The notes under the pieces were generated by a model that saw only the letters and a list, made by a program, of their open reading frames with translations, was not told the DNA's origin and made no database searches. Source: Hyphomicrobiales bacterium (lineage in GTDB: Bacteria > Pseudomonadota > Alphaproteobacteria > Rhizobiales > Rhizobiaceae). From it: a stretch of DNA of 64,000 nucleotides. The translations under genes were made by a program, and so were the position numbers. Each line of letters opens with the position of its first letter. The stretch's first letter is position 1. The stretch spans positions 1 through 64,000 of the forward strand of contig JAJFHU010000004.1 of assembly GCA_021775455.1 (NCBI GenBank), in the 5' to 3' direction. Shown here piece after piece: positions 35,742 to 44,799 of the stretch.

Positions 35742-37094
35742 CTAATATTGAATCAACTCTGCTTCTTTCATCATCGTCAAAATTTCATTGATATCATCGA
35801 ATGGTTTTTGAAGCCTTTCAGCAATATCCAATATGCTATGCTCTCCATCACATAAAGAAATTGTGTTCATCATGTCCGCAACGGTTTTTCTTGTATCCCT
35901 GGTGCTCGTGGAAGGATAGAGACCTCTTTTGCCAAGTTGCGGTTCACCCAAAACTGTCACCTTAGGGTAATCGTCGAGTTCAATGATTTGAATGGCTTTT
36001 TGCAGAGCACAAAATCCTCCCTGTAAACCGGCTGGAGAAATCAAGGATAAATCATCCATCGAGGTATGATACTCAGGATACTCGCCGTACTTGCTTCGCA
36101 TGATGCTCGCAACCGGCAAATCAATGCCAGGTGCGCAGTATTGCCGTTCATCGCTGCCGCGATCAAACCATGAATATTCCAGATAATCTTGATCAACATG
36201 TTTCAGGACGTGTTTGGCAACCTTGTCGGAAATTGTGTTGCCGGCACGGGATGGTAAAAATGAGTAAGCCCGATTATCTCCCAGGCAGGTCAAATTGTAT
36301 CCGGCAATTGTTCGTTCTTTCATATGTTGATAATTCTTACTCAGATAAACGATGGAGCCAATTGTTTCAGGAATGAAAACAAATCTGTACGTAAAGCGTC
36401 TTTTGTTCAGTGACTGTAGCCAAAGTGCCAAGGCGGTTGCGACAACCGGACCAGAGAGTTCGTTGTTTGCCATGGATGGGTGGCAAATGTAGGTTGAAAG
36501 AAGAACTTCCTCGTCACTATCACCAGCAATCAGGATATCACCGTAATTGAGAACCCCGGGTTCAAGGGTTGAATCAATAACTGCATGATATTTACCCTCT
36601 TTTAGTTTGGTGCGCTGATTATCAGTGAGGCAAACCCCCCAATTTCTAGCGTAGTAGGAAGTGATATAGGGTATGGCGTCGGGCATATCGGGAAGTGAAT
36701 GCAAATGGTTCTGCAACTCGGGCAAATCCAGCCACACATCAACGGGCTCAGAGTACCCCATGATGTGTAAATTGTTTTCCGCAAAATCAATCAATCTGGA
36801 GCCGTTTTCGTCTTCTATGTAGGCTTCGCGAATGTTCCATTCTTCGGGAATGGTCCAATCGAATGCTGCTGTCCCGCTTGGGACCGAATGTGTTTGAAGG
36901 TCGGGAAGAAGTGATTTCAGTATTGATAATGTATGCCTGGTTCCCTTGCCGGTGAGGCTTCTGCAAATCGGGAATAGATGCTCCGCAAGTTGGTAGCAAA
37001 AATCACCGATCAAAAGATCATTTTGTTCGACTTCGCTGAACAGTTTGCCTGCTACTTGGGTTAAAGATTGTAGGTCGAGATTAGTGGTTGTCAT
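35742..37094 (-). CDS. DUF4910 (aminopeptidase-like) domain protein
   Basis: A 450-residue protein. Residues about 25-370 fit the DUF4910/DUF2172 family, a zinc-peptidase-like fold: SLTGKGTRHTL, ICHPSMANNELSGPV near 214, FIPETIGSIVYL, RGSDERQYCAPGIDLP and EYPEYHTSMDDL. Candidate metal ligands (His, Asp, Glu) are retained. Residues about 370-450 look like a winged-helix tail. The family is frequent in O-antigen and flagellin-glycan clusters, with a suspected amidohydrolase or deacetylase role that is not proven. It sits within the nonulosonate-like arm here. Confidence 0.82.
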   Translation of the reverse strand: MTTTNLDLQSLTQVAGKLFSEVEQNDLLIGDFCYQLAEHLFPICRSLTGKGTRHTLSILKSLLPDLQTHSVPSGTAAFDWTIPEEWNIREAYIEDENGSRLIDFAENNLHIMGYSEPVDVWLDLPELQNHLHSLPDMPDAIPYITSYYARNWGVCLTDNQRTKLKEGKYHAVIDSTLEPGVLNYGDILIAGDSDEEVLLSTYICHPSMANNELSGPVVATALALWLQSLNKRRFTYRFVFIPETIGSIVYLSKNYQHMKERTIAGYNLTCLGDNRAYSFLPSRAGNTISDKVAKHVLKHVDQDYLEYSWFDRGSDERQYCAPGIDLPVASIMRSKYGEYPEYHTSMDDLSLISPAGLQGGFCALQKAIQIIELDDYPKVTVLGEPQLGKRGLYPSTSTRDTRKTVADMMNTISLCDGEHSILDIAERLQKPFDDINEILTMMKEAELIQY

Positions 37095-37154
37095 CAGGAA
37101 ATCTTTGTCAAAAACTGCCTCAAACTTATATATTTTTCCATTTTGATGAGGGCG

Positions 37155-37928
37155 TTAAATGTAGGGTATCCGGAACACGCGATCATTCAATATTTTTCTC
37201 AATAGATTTTGTGCTTTGTGCAAGTCATTTGTAATCCCATTTTTTTCCAGTTTTTTCAAAGCCCAAATCATAGTTGGCAAGTTGGTGGAACTCTGGTCTT
37301 TCACGACATTCCAGACTTTTCTGCAAAATTTCAGATCATCTTCGAAATCAACAGTTAATCTGTACTTTGAAAAATTTTCGTTCGAGAAAATGGAGCACTG
37401 ACTAAAAATTTCGGGATTATTATATATGAAGGGAGTTACATGCTCTTTATCAGAACTGGATAGCTTGTCTTCGTCAATCTTTTTAAAAACATTTTTTTCC
37501 AACACTTCGACATGCATGCCTACTGGGAATGTTTCTTCCAAAACGGTGGAGGTGTAATCTGCCTGCCTATTCAACGCGGTATCAATGCAAAAATCAATTA
37601 GCTGCGTATCAACAAATGGGCAATCTCCATTTATCCTAACTGCAATATCCAGATTGAATTTTTCCACCGCGCCTTTGAACCGGCCAAAAACATTGTCCAG
37701 ACTTCCCTGGAAAATTTCTATGTTGAGTGATTTGGCAATACTGACCAATTTCGAATTTTCATCGCCGGAAGAAGTTGCCAATATAATCTGATCGACATTT
37801 CTACATTTCTTAATTCGCTCAACAATAAATTCGAATAACGTTTTTTCATCCCAAAATGGTGATATCACCTTGCCTGGAAACCGGGAGGATGACATCCTTG
37901 CCAACAATACAATTCCTACTTTTTTCAT
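37155..37928 (-). CDS. SpsF/NeuA-type cytidylyltransferase
   Basis: A 257-residue nucleotidyltransferase. The start IVLLARMSSSRFPGKVI is the CTP-binding signature of CMP-sugar synthetases, here in the SpsF-type form (ARMSSSRFPGK). VRINGDCPFVDTQLIDF near residue 97 holds the metal-binding Asp. It activates a sugar acid or other sugar as a CMP (or related) conjugate. Within this arm it is the natural activating partner of the NeuB-type synthase. It has no fused phosphatase domain. Confidence 0.85.
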   Translation of the reverse strand: MKKVGIVLLARMSSSRFPGKVISPFWDEKTLFEFIVERIKKCRNVDQIILATSSGDENSKLVSIAKSLNIEIFQGSLDNVFGRFKGAVEKFNLDIAVRINGDCPFVDTQLIDFCIDTALNRQADYTSTVLEETFPVGMHVEVLEKNVFKKIDEDKLSSSDKEHVTPFIYNNPEIFSQCSIFSNENFSKYRLTVDFEDDLKFCRKVWNVVKDQSSTNLPTMIWALKKLEKNGITNDLHKAQNLLRKILNDRVFRIPYI

Positions 37929-37960
37929 GTAGTGTCAGGCGCTTTCTTTCCAGAGGAACT

Positions 37961-38926
37961 CTAATTCGATTGCTTGCAATCAATAATTTTCAAGCATTCG
38001 ATGGCCTGGTTGATGGTGCATAGATTTTCATCCAGCAAATTGTGCCCAACCAATTGCAGGAAGCACTCTATTTGTCGATCGAGTAGCAATTCCCAATTTT
38101 CACCACCGCTGCTTATCACTCTTTCGTGCGTGTCGTTGTCTTGAAAAGTTAACGTGTCTTTTATGCGGTCAAAATAGAATGTGCCCGCTGCAGAGATAAC
38201 TGTTACTTTATCATCGTTTGGTTTTTGAAATTGATTGCCTGACACAAATCCTCTGGATTTGGATCCGATGTCAAATGACATGTGGGCAAAGTCATCCACT
38301 TCAGTCGTTTCCAGGTTCATATTGCCATGCATAATATTGATATTGTTCAATGGTGCATCATTAAGGAACATTGCCAGATCGATATGATGACTCAATCCAT
38401 CATTCAGGAACCCTCCACCTGTTGAATTCGAGGCATAGTAAGTTTGTGCAAAATCGGGTCGATATTTTTTGAAATCCTGTGCAAACACCGATTGATACAC
38501 ATATGGCTTGTCCAGTTGATCAATAGCATTTTTCAACAAGTGTAGTTTTTTTGACATCCGACGGGGAAATCCTACAACGCACTTGGAAGCGTCTGCAATA
38601 TACTCCTTGAGTTCGATTGCGTTTTCGATGTCAAGCGCAAATGGTTTTTCAAAAAAGATAGGTTTCTGAAGCGAACCTATATATTTAACCAACTCCATAC
38701 GGGTATTCACCGGTGTGGCAACCACAAACGAGTCTATGTCCTCGAGTTGAATTTTCTCTAAATTTGTATAGCAAGAAATATCGGTTGCGTTTGCTTTGAT
38801 TGCATTCAACTTTGATTTGTCGGGGTCCACACATGATATTCTGGTAATTCCAAACCTACTCAAGCTGGCAATATGTTTTTTCCCCATACCACCGGCACCT
38901 ATTACGCATACTGAGGTGCTTTTCAT
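37961..38926 (-). CDS. Gfo/Idh/MocA family oxidoreductase
   Basis: A 321-residue protein from the ATG at 38926, which overlaps the SDR stop by four bases. It has the Rossmann motif VIGAGGMGKKHIASL and the EKP motif (FFEKPFALD near residue 93), and GGGFLNDGLSHHIDLAMFL near 172 with the likely catalytic His. These enzymes oxidise or reduce sugar hydroxyls using NAD(P). Coupled translation with the SDR supports consecutive steps in one pathway. Confidence 0.85.
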   Translation of the reverse strand: MKSTSVCVIGAGGMGKKHIASLSRFGITRISCVDPDKSKLNAIKANATDISCYTNLEKIQLEDIDSFVVATPVNTRMELVKYIGSLQKPIFFEKPFALDIENAIELKEYIADASKCVVGFPRRMSKKLHLLKNAIDQLDKPYVYQSVFAQDFKKYRPDFAQTYYASNSTGGGFLNDGLSHHIDLAMFLNDAPLNNINIMHGNMNLETTEVDDFAHMSFDIGSKSRGFVSGNQFQKPNDDKVTVISAAGTFYFDRIKDTLTFQDNDTHERVISSGGENWELLLDRQIECFLQLVGHNLLDENLCTINQAIECLKIIDCKQSN

Positions 38927-39693
38927 ATTGCGGTCCAACCACCGTCAACTACTAATTGTGCCCCAGTCATGTAACTTGACATATCTGAAAGGAGAAAGAT
39001 CATTGGGCCAGCGATGTCATCAGCGTTTGCCATGCGACCCAACAATGTTTTACCGGCATATTTTTCTTTGAACGTGTCAGATTGGTCACCTTCCAGGCCG
39101 CCTGCCACCAGGCAGTTGACTCGCACATTGGTATTTCTGTAGTACGATGCAAGATAGCGGGTAAAATTGATCATTCCACCCTTTATGAATGGATAATCCG
39201 GTTCGGTTTCGAATTCCTCTCCTTCATAAATGTCAAAGTTTGGTCCAACAGCACCATAAATTGAAGATACCATCACTATGCTGCCATGACCGTTTTCTGC
39301 GAGCATTGAGCCATAGTGTTTCCCAATCAAAAACATCGACAGAGAATTTGCGTCGATTGACTTGGACCAATTCTCGGACGAATCTTCCATGTACTTGTTC
39401 ATTGGCCTGTAGCTTAGGCAATTGATCACACCGGATATCTTCACTTCATTCTTTATTTCGTTGCAAGTGTGCAAGAATTCTTTTTCATCGAAGCAATCAC
39501 AAATTTTGATAGTCAGTTTTGGGTTGGATCGTTGGTCAGGAAACTGAGAAACAAATTTTCCCCTGTTTCTGACAACTGCAATAACTTCGCCTCCATTTGC
39601 CAATATTTCTCTAGTTGCAATCGCTCCAAATTTACCGGAGGCACCAAGAACGACAATTTTTTTCCGATCCAAAAGCTTTTTATCTGACATCAA
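38923..39693 (-). CDS. SDR family oxidoreductase
   Basis: A 256-residue short-chain dehydrogenase with the cofactor motif VVLGASGKFGAIATREIL (a variant of TGxxxGxG), the active-site Ser in VMVSSIYGAVG and the YxxxK in DYPFIKGG, then the VNCLVAGG loop and a C-terminal YMTGAQLVVDGGW. Its size and context resemble PtmA, an oxidoreductase of Campylobacter legionaminic-acid clusters, but the similarity is not strong enough to give the name. It overlaps the upstream Gfo/Idh gene by 14 bases. Confidence 0.85.
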   Translation of the reverse strand: MMSDKKLLDRKKIVVLGASGKFGAIATREILANGGEVIAVVRNRGKFVSQFPDQRSNPKLTIKICDCFDEKEFLHTCNEIKNEVKISGVINCLSYRPMNKYMEDSSENWSKSIDANSLSMFLIGKHYGSMLAENGHGSIVMVSSIYGAVGPNFDIYEGEEFETEPDYPFIKGGMINFTRYLASYYRNTNVRVNCLVAGGLEGDQSDTFKEKYAGKTLLGRMANADDIAGPMIFLLSDMSSYMTGAQLVVDGGWTAI

Positions 39694-40606
39694 TTTTGGC
39701 TCCGCCAGTTTGTTTGCTACGATCCCCGGCGAGAATTATTTCATTGATTTTATATACCTGAGATCGATCATAGGGCTCTTTTCCTGTTTCAATCATAGAC
39801 GCAAACTCGTGCATCATGTAATTGAAACTGTGATAAAAATCATCGAATAAAACAGTTATCGGTTCGCGTTTTTCAAAGTAAAAATTGCTTCCAATTGGCA
39901 AGCTGAGATTTGAATGGCATTCCAAGATCACATTTATTCCTGATGCGTGTTTTAGTTGTATTACATCGTGGCCCGACCTCTGATCCAGAGATCGAACCCA
40001 ATCAAAATTTTCGCCAATCAATGCAACGATTGGTTCCAATAAGTGGCTACCGTATCTCAGCCAATTCACACGACTAACGCCATGTATGCTTTGAAGATCG
40101 TCAAAATTAAACTCTTTTGTTAAAGCTTGCACCTGGGGAGTGTACCGAGCTGCCGAAGTCGCCATTAATAGCTGTTTGTTCGAGATTGAATCCCTGAATT
40201 TTTGAAATTCTTCTGGCTTGGAGCAAATCAACTTATCTACAAAAAGTGGTTTGCCGCTGCGGAGTAGTTTTTCCAGTACGAATTCCCGGTTCCAAGGATC
40301 ATCTCGCGCTAAAATTATTGCATCACTCTTGTCTATGAGTTCGTCAAGTTTTTCAACGACATTTGGAATGAGGGAAACTTTCGATATCCTGGATGCAATA
40401 TGCACCTCTTGCGCCCAAACATATTCAACTTTTGCCGATTGCACCAAATCTTCAGGTTTTAAATTGGCCGGTAAATACTCTCTGATCAATTCAAATTCAC
40501 AGTATTTTTGAAGAGCATCTGCATCAAATCCATTAAACATGGCCGAATATGAATAGGGATGGCCGTTGCCCTCATTCATTCCGATTATGCCTAACTTATA
40601 CGCCAT
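39680..40606 (-). CDS. Divergent Gfo/Idh/MocA-like oxidoreductase
   Basis: A 308-residue protein starting at the Met at 40606. The usual GxGxxG loop is replaced by GIIGMNEGNGHPYSYSAMFNG. The EKP motif is altered to FVDKLICSKP near residue 124, and KSGKPLFVDK precedes it. A second Gfo/Idh gene lies two genes downstream, so the pair may act on successive intermediates. Catalytic residues are uncertain because the motifs are unusual. It begins 255 bases downstream of pseB in an AT-rich gap. Confidence 0.75.
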   Translation of the reverse strand: MAYKLGIIGMNEGNGHPYSYSAMFNGFDADALQKYCEFELIREYLPANLKPEDLVQSAKVEYVWAQEVHIASRISKVSLIPNVVEKLDELIDKSDAIILARDDPWNREFVLEKLLRSGKPLFVDKLICSKPEEFQKFRDSISNKQLLMATSAARYTPQVQALTKEFNFDDLQSIHGVSRVNWLRYGSHLLEPIVALIGENFDWVRSLDQRSGHDVIQLKHASGINVILECHSNLSLPIGSNFYFEKREPITVLFDDFYHSFNYMMHEFASMIETGKEPYDRSQVYKINEIILAGDRSKQTGGAKIDVR

Positions 40607-40861
40607 GACCAATTCTCATCATTCCGGATTTAAATTTACTTGAAACAAAGCCACCATAATTTCGCGGGGTGTGTTTGTGTGTAAAAATTCAATCAGTTCC
40701 GCAATATTCTGATCCAACCATATGTATTTGTGAATTCGTAATCTCGATCGTTGGCAATATTTCTACGATCGAAGTAGTGGGTTGCCGCCACGATTCTAAG
40801 TTTGGTGAAATACTTTAGTTTGTTATGCACTCGGCAATATCGAAACGTGGCAAAATTTTCG

Positions 40862-41863
40862 TTAGCTGGTGCCAACTTCCTCCTTGATCAATTCCCTCAA
40901 TTCATCGACGGTCAAAAACCAATCATTTGTACTGCTTTCATAGTGAAATCCGGGTTCCACAAGTTTACCGCCACTTTTTTCACAATATATGCTAACCAGT
41001 TGCGGATTTGCTGGAGGTAGAATGGCATAATAGTGACCAAGGTCGACAGTATTGTAGCTGTCATTGGGGGTAATCATCTCCTCATGCAGTTTTTCGCCAG
41101 GCCTTGAGCCAGTTATCTGAACCTTGCATTCCGGAGCAATTGCTTCGACCACATCGGCAAGACGATAGGATGGAATCTTCGGCACAAAAATCTCTCCTCC
41201 AAGGGCATTTTCAAGCGCCCACAAAACCATCTTTACACCGTCAACCAGAGAGATGCTGAACCTTGTCATGTTGGGGTCGGTTACCGGCAGGACACCGTTT
41301 TTTTTCTTTTCAAGAAACAACGGAACGACTGATCCGCGGCTTCCCAAAACATTTCCGTAGCGGACCACACTGAAATTCAGGTCACGATTTCCTGTTATGT
41401 TGTTGGCGGCTATGAAAAGTCTATCAGCGCAAAGTTTTGTTGCGCCGTACAAATTGATTGGTGCTGCAGCCTTGTCTGTCGAAAGTGCCACAACTCTTTT
41501 CACATTTGAATCAAGGCAAGCCTCGATCACATTTTGCGATCCGATAATGTTGGTCTTGATACATTCAAATGGATTGTATTCTGCCGTGGGAACCTGCTTC
41601 AGTGCTGCCGCATGCACAACAACATCAATACCTTCAAATGCTCGTTTCAATCGGTCCTGATCGCGGACATCTCCAATAAAGTACCTCAGTCCCGGATAAT
41701 CGTCGTGCGAGAACTGCTGGCTCATGTTGAACTGCTTGAGTTCGTCTCGTGAGAAAACGACCAGCCGTCGAATGTTCGGGTATTTGCTCAGGACTTCTTT
41801 TACAAAAGCCTTTCCGAACGACCCGGTACCGCCAGTGATCAGGATTGAAGAATTATTCAACAT
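40862..41863 (-). CDS. pseB: UDP-N-acetylglucosamine 4,6-dehydratase (PseB)
   Basis: A 333-residue extended SDR. It has the NAD motif ITGGTGSFGKAFVKEVL, the VVHAAALKQVPTAEYNPFE segment, the active-site region STDKAAAPINLYGATK near residue 124 and VRYGNVLGSRGSVVPLF. This set identifies the inverting C6-dehydratase/C5-epimerase that starts pseudaminic acid and related pathways. RBS AAGGAA precedes the ATG. The next enzyme, PseC, is present only as a degenerate fragment upstream in the same arm. Confidence 0.92.
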   Translation of the reverse strand: MLNNSSILITGGTGSFGKAFVKEVLSKYPNIRRLVVFSRDELKQFNMSQQFSHDDYPGLRYFIGDVRDQDRLKRAFEGIDVVVHAAALKQVPTAEYNPFECIKTNIIGSQNVIEACLDSNVKRVVALSTDKAAAPINLYGATKLCADRLFIAANNITGNRDLNFSVVRYGNVLGSRGSVVPLFLEKKKNGVLPVTDPNMTRFSISLVDGVKMVLWALENALGGEIFVPKIPSYRLADVVEAIAPECKVQITGSRPGEKLHEEMITPNDSYNTVDLGHYYAILPPANPQLVSIYCEKSGGKLVEPGFHYESSTNDWFLTVDELRELIKEEVGTS

Positions 41864-42061
41864 ATGGGTTCCTTAAACTCGGATATGACTGACAAATTGC
41901 AAGTTTTGGCAATGTTGTCCATCTGCATTGCCTTATTAATTTTCGATGATCGAAGAATTTTCATTGGTTCCTGATTTTGCACTGCAATATCCCAAAATGG
42001 CCCGGCAACATTTTTGGAATTGGTACTCGTTTCCAAGACCGTGTACGTTGCAGTTGCAAAC

Positions 42062-42709
42062 CTAAGCAGACCGCAATATTCGGGAAAGTGCAACGAAGAT
42101 TTTCAAATTCGCCTGTAATGAATGCCCAAATCTTGGTGTATCCAATCGCTTAACGCCATTTACAGGTATTTGACTAAAGTCGGTCCCGCAGCGTAGGGAG
42201 TTTATCGCGAGTTCAGTACCAATTGAATTTGATAAGTCGAAGCCTCCATTTTTTTGCCAAAGGGACATATGATACCCTTTCATTCCGCAAAGGATATCAT
42301 ACACGCCAAAACGCCATCGAATATAGGCGCCCATAATAATCTCGCTAACCCGCGCCTTGGATGGGCGAAAACCAAGAACCAACGGAATATTTTTGCCTAT
42401 TAGCTCGTCTATGAATTCTGCAATGGTTTCAGGGTCGTGCTCCCCATCGGCATCCATTGTGATGACAGCATCATAACCTAATGATGCAACATGCTCGAAG
42501 CCCCGATTTAAGGTTTTTTCGTATCCCATGTTGAAAGGGTTCCGCAAAACTGTTGCTCCGGCCAATTCGGCTATAACTCCTGTGTCGTCAGATGAACAAT
42601 CATCCACGACAATAACAGGAGCATATTCTTTGGCAGCACTCACAATTTTTCCAATCGTTGAGGCTTCACAATAGGCAGGTATCAAGATAGTCAGCTTAAA
42701 TCCGTCCAA
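42062..42709 (-). CDS. Polyprenyl-phosphate-type family 2 glycosyltransferase
   Basis: A 215-residue GT2 with LTILIPAYCEASTIGKIV, VVDDCSSDDTG, and ITMDADGEHDPETI near residue 80 (metal motif DADGEHD). This short form, without membrane helices, resembles dolichyl-phosphate mannose synthase relatives. Its start overlaps the NeuB-type gene by 19 bases. The acceptor lipid or glycan is unknown. Confidence 0.83.
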   Translation of the reverse strand: MDGFKLTILIPAYCEASTIGKIVSAAKEYAPVIVVDDCSSDDTGVIAELAGATVLRNPFNMGYEKTLNRGFEHVASLGYDAVITMDADGEHDPETIAEFIDELIGKNIPLVLGFRPSKARVSEIIMGAYIRWRFGVYDILCGMKGYHMSLWQKNGGFDLSNSIGTELAINSLRCGTDFSQIPVNGVKRLDTPRFGHSLQANLKIFVALSRILRSA

Positions 42710-43767
42710 AACAAACTTTCTCCAGCCTTCTTTTCAACGACAAGCTTTCGTCCAATAATTTTATTGACCCGATTTGGTGAACACGCGCCTGGCGGGCAGG
42801 GGCGCAACGATTCAAGATGCGAATCGTTTATGACGGTACCAGTTGGCAAACTGTCTTTAACCCTCACCGAGCGACGTTGAATCACCACCGTTTCTGCTTC
42901 GTTTGCTTCTATCCGCTTAACACCATCTCCAAGGGCCAGTTCGAGTTCCCTTGTACCCTCCACCATCGCCCTCCAGGTAACCGGGTCCAGGGCAAACGAG
43001 TGGTCGGGACCTACCCGGGTGGTGTCATCCGTGAAATGTTTTTCTATTACCCGGGCGCCCAATGCTACTGCACCCAGCACTGCCGAGTGACCGGGAGTAT
43101 GGTCTGAAAGCCCAAGGATCATTCCTGGCCAACAATTTGAAAAGGATTTGAGTACCTGTAAATTTACAAAGCGAAAATTTTCCAGATTTCCGGTGTAGTT
43201 TGTGTTGCACTGCATTAGACAAAGTTGTGGATTGTGCGACAGAACCAAGTCAACCGATTCAATCGTCTCTTCCATTGTTGCTGCACCACACGCAAGAAAA
43301 ACAGGTTTTCCCAGCTTTGCCATTCGTTCAATGGAAGCGTTGAATGTGATGTCACCGGAACCAATTTTGTACGCTGGTACTATCTCGGCAAACATGTCGA
43401 TGGCCTCGAAATCATAAGGCGTGGTCATGAAATCAATTTTGGCCTCCCGACAGGTTTCAACCAGCTCGTTGGTCCAGTCTCGTCGGGTGTGGTATTGATC
43501 GTAGATTTCCGTTACCGATTTTTCCCATTTAGCCTGGTGCGATACTTTTCCGACCATCCCGGAAAAACCAACAGAACTGACAATTTTTTCCGCGACAAAA
43601 TGTTGAAATTTTGCGCAGTCGGCACCTGCCTCCCTTGATTTCCAGATCAGGCTTTTTGCCCGCTCAAGGTCTCCATCATGATTTGCTGCTATGTCAGCAA
43701 TGAAATAGGTTGGGCTATCAATGGAAAGTTCGCGGCCTGCAACATTCAAAGATGTGTTATACTTCAT
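42691..43767 (-). CDS. NeuB-family nonulosonic-acid synthase
   Basis: A 358-residue protein with the NeuB TIM-barrel start YFIADIAANHDGDLERAKSL, then AGADCAKFQ, DFMTTPYD, YKIGSGDITF, LACGAATMEET, LSDHTPG, GARVIEKHFT and DHSFAL. A C-terminal SAF/antifreeze-like domain follows (SVRVKDSLPTGTVI to IIGRKLVVEKKAG). The enzyme condenses PEP with an N-acetylated hexose to form a nine-carbon acid. Whether it is pseudaminic, legionaminic, sialic or another type cannot be settled from sequence. Its ATG overlaps the RmlD-like stop by four bases. Confidence 0.92.
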   Translation of the reverse strand: MKYNTSLNVAGRELSIDSPTYFIADIAANHDGDLERAKSLIWKSREAGADCAKFQHFVAEKIVSSVGFSGMVGKVSHQAKWEKSVTEIYDQYHTRRDWTNELVETCREAKIDFMTTPYDFEAIDMFAEIVPAYKIGSGDITFNASIERMAKLGKPVFLACGAATMEETIESVDLVLSHNPQLCLMQCNTNYTGNLENFRFVNLQVLKSFSNCWPGMILGLSDHTPGHSAVLGAVALGARVIEKHFTDDTTRVGPDHSFALDPVTWRAMVEGTRELELALGDGVKRIEANEAETVVIQRRSVRVKDSLPTGTVINDSHLESLRPCPPGACSPNRVNKIIGRKLVVEKKAGESLFWTDLS

Positions 43768-44630
43768 TTGGAACGCCCCTTCTCAGAATTTAAGATTGAA
43801 TGTACGACTTCTTTCAAATCGGGCAATTTGTATCCGAGTAATTTTTCAGCACGACCCACATGAAGGCCGAGGCTTTTGGCGCGCCTCATCAACGTGTCAT
43901 TTATACTTCCCGAATTTGCATTATCCAACGTACAACCCAATTGCGCCGCAACTTCCAGAACAAACGCTTCTTTTGTGTATACCTGACACGATGCCAGATT
44001 GTAGAGACCGCGGGCGCCCAGCATCAACAAATCAAAAGCGGCACGCGAAAAACTTTCCACATCAATGCTCGATGTGTAGGCGTCGTTAAACAATGTCATT
44101 TTTGCATTGGTCCGTACGTTAGCGATCGCCCATTCGGCAAACGTTGGTTTGGGCCAACCGCGTATGCCGACGATACTTGTACGCAGTACCAATGCTTCAG
44201 GTGCAGTTAACGCAAACGCCTCACCAGCAAATTTCTGCATTGCATAATCATTTGCGAAGTCAACAGCTTCTGACTCTTTGTGCGCCGTTGCTCCTCCCTC
44301 CAAATAATAATGGTCAGTCGAAACTTGAATAAATGGTTGTCCGGTTGCCCTCGACCATTCGGCCAAGGTTGCACAGGGGCGGGCATTTATCCGCCATCCC
44401 AAATCAGGATCAGTTTCACACATGGAAATATCGACCAGTGCAGAGCAGTTTACAAGAACATCAGGAGCTTCGGATTTCAATATGTCACGTAAAGTGCCAA
44501 CATCACAAACATCAGCCAGAATATCTGCATTGCGGCGGGCCAAGGTTCGCACTGTGTATTTACGAATGCGCGCTTCTTTGCAAATTGCCTGGCCAGCCAA
44601 ACCACTAGCGCCCAACACCAAGACTTTCAA
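43764..44630 (-). CDS. RmlD-like NAD(P)-dependent sugar reductase
   Basis: A 288-residue extended SDR of the dTDP-4-dehydrorhamnose reductase type: VLVLGASGLAGQAICKEA, PDVLVNCSALVDISMCETDP near residue 56, a VSTDHYY segment and NDYAMQKFAGE (YxxxK). The GASGLAGQ loop and size fit RmlD. It begins four bases after the degenerate pseC frame ends, so it occupies the place where the rest of pseC would be expected. The sugar substrate is unknown. Confidence 0.82.
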   Translation of the reverse strand: MKVLVLGASGLAGQAICKEARIRKYTVRTLARRNADILADVCDVGTLRDILKSEAPDVLVNCSALVDISMCETDPDLGWRINARPCATLAEWSRATGQPFIQVSTDHYYLEGGATAHKESEAVDFANDYAMQKFAGEAFALTAPEALVLRTSIVGIRGWPKPTFAEWAIANVRTNAKMTLFNDAYTSSIDVESFSRAAFDLLMLGARGLYNLASCQVYTKEAFVLEVAAQLGCTLDNANSGSINDTLMRRAKSLGLHVGRAEKLLGYKLPDLKEVVHSILNSEKGRSK

Positions 44631-44633
44631 AAT

Positions 44634-44786
44634 TTACTCCTCGCCACCACAAGAAATCGCAATAGGTGACGCCCGTTTTCTCAAACCCCGGGATTGTTGG
44701 CCCTGGGACAGCCAATCACCTTTCAGAACATCAACGACAGCATCGATGTCACTGTCGTCAATATCCTGTCTACCATAGGGGATCAT
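44634..44786 (-). pseudogene. pseC: Degenerate N-terminal fragment of pseC
   Basis: From an ATG at 44786 the frame reads MIPYGRQDIDDSDIDAVVDV, then LKGDWLSQG, which matches the start of PseC, the UDP-4-amino sugar aminotransferase. Homology in this frame stops at the SQG. In the +1 frame it continues as GPTIPGFEK, then a YC pair at the expected spacing, and then is lost. A one-base deletion at CAGGGCCAAC explains the shift. About 45 of roughly 380 codons remain, with no active-site lysine, so no enzyme can be made. It lies 14 bases from greA and four from the RmlD-like gene. Confidence 0.8.
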
Positions 44787-44799
44787 TATTCCTGGTCGC

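Noticed and set aside
41857-42093. 78-codon frame between pseB and the GT2 gene
   Set aside because: It overlaps both neighbours' ends, lacks a ribosome site and has no domain.
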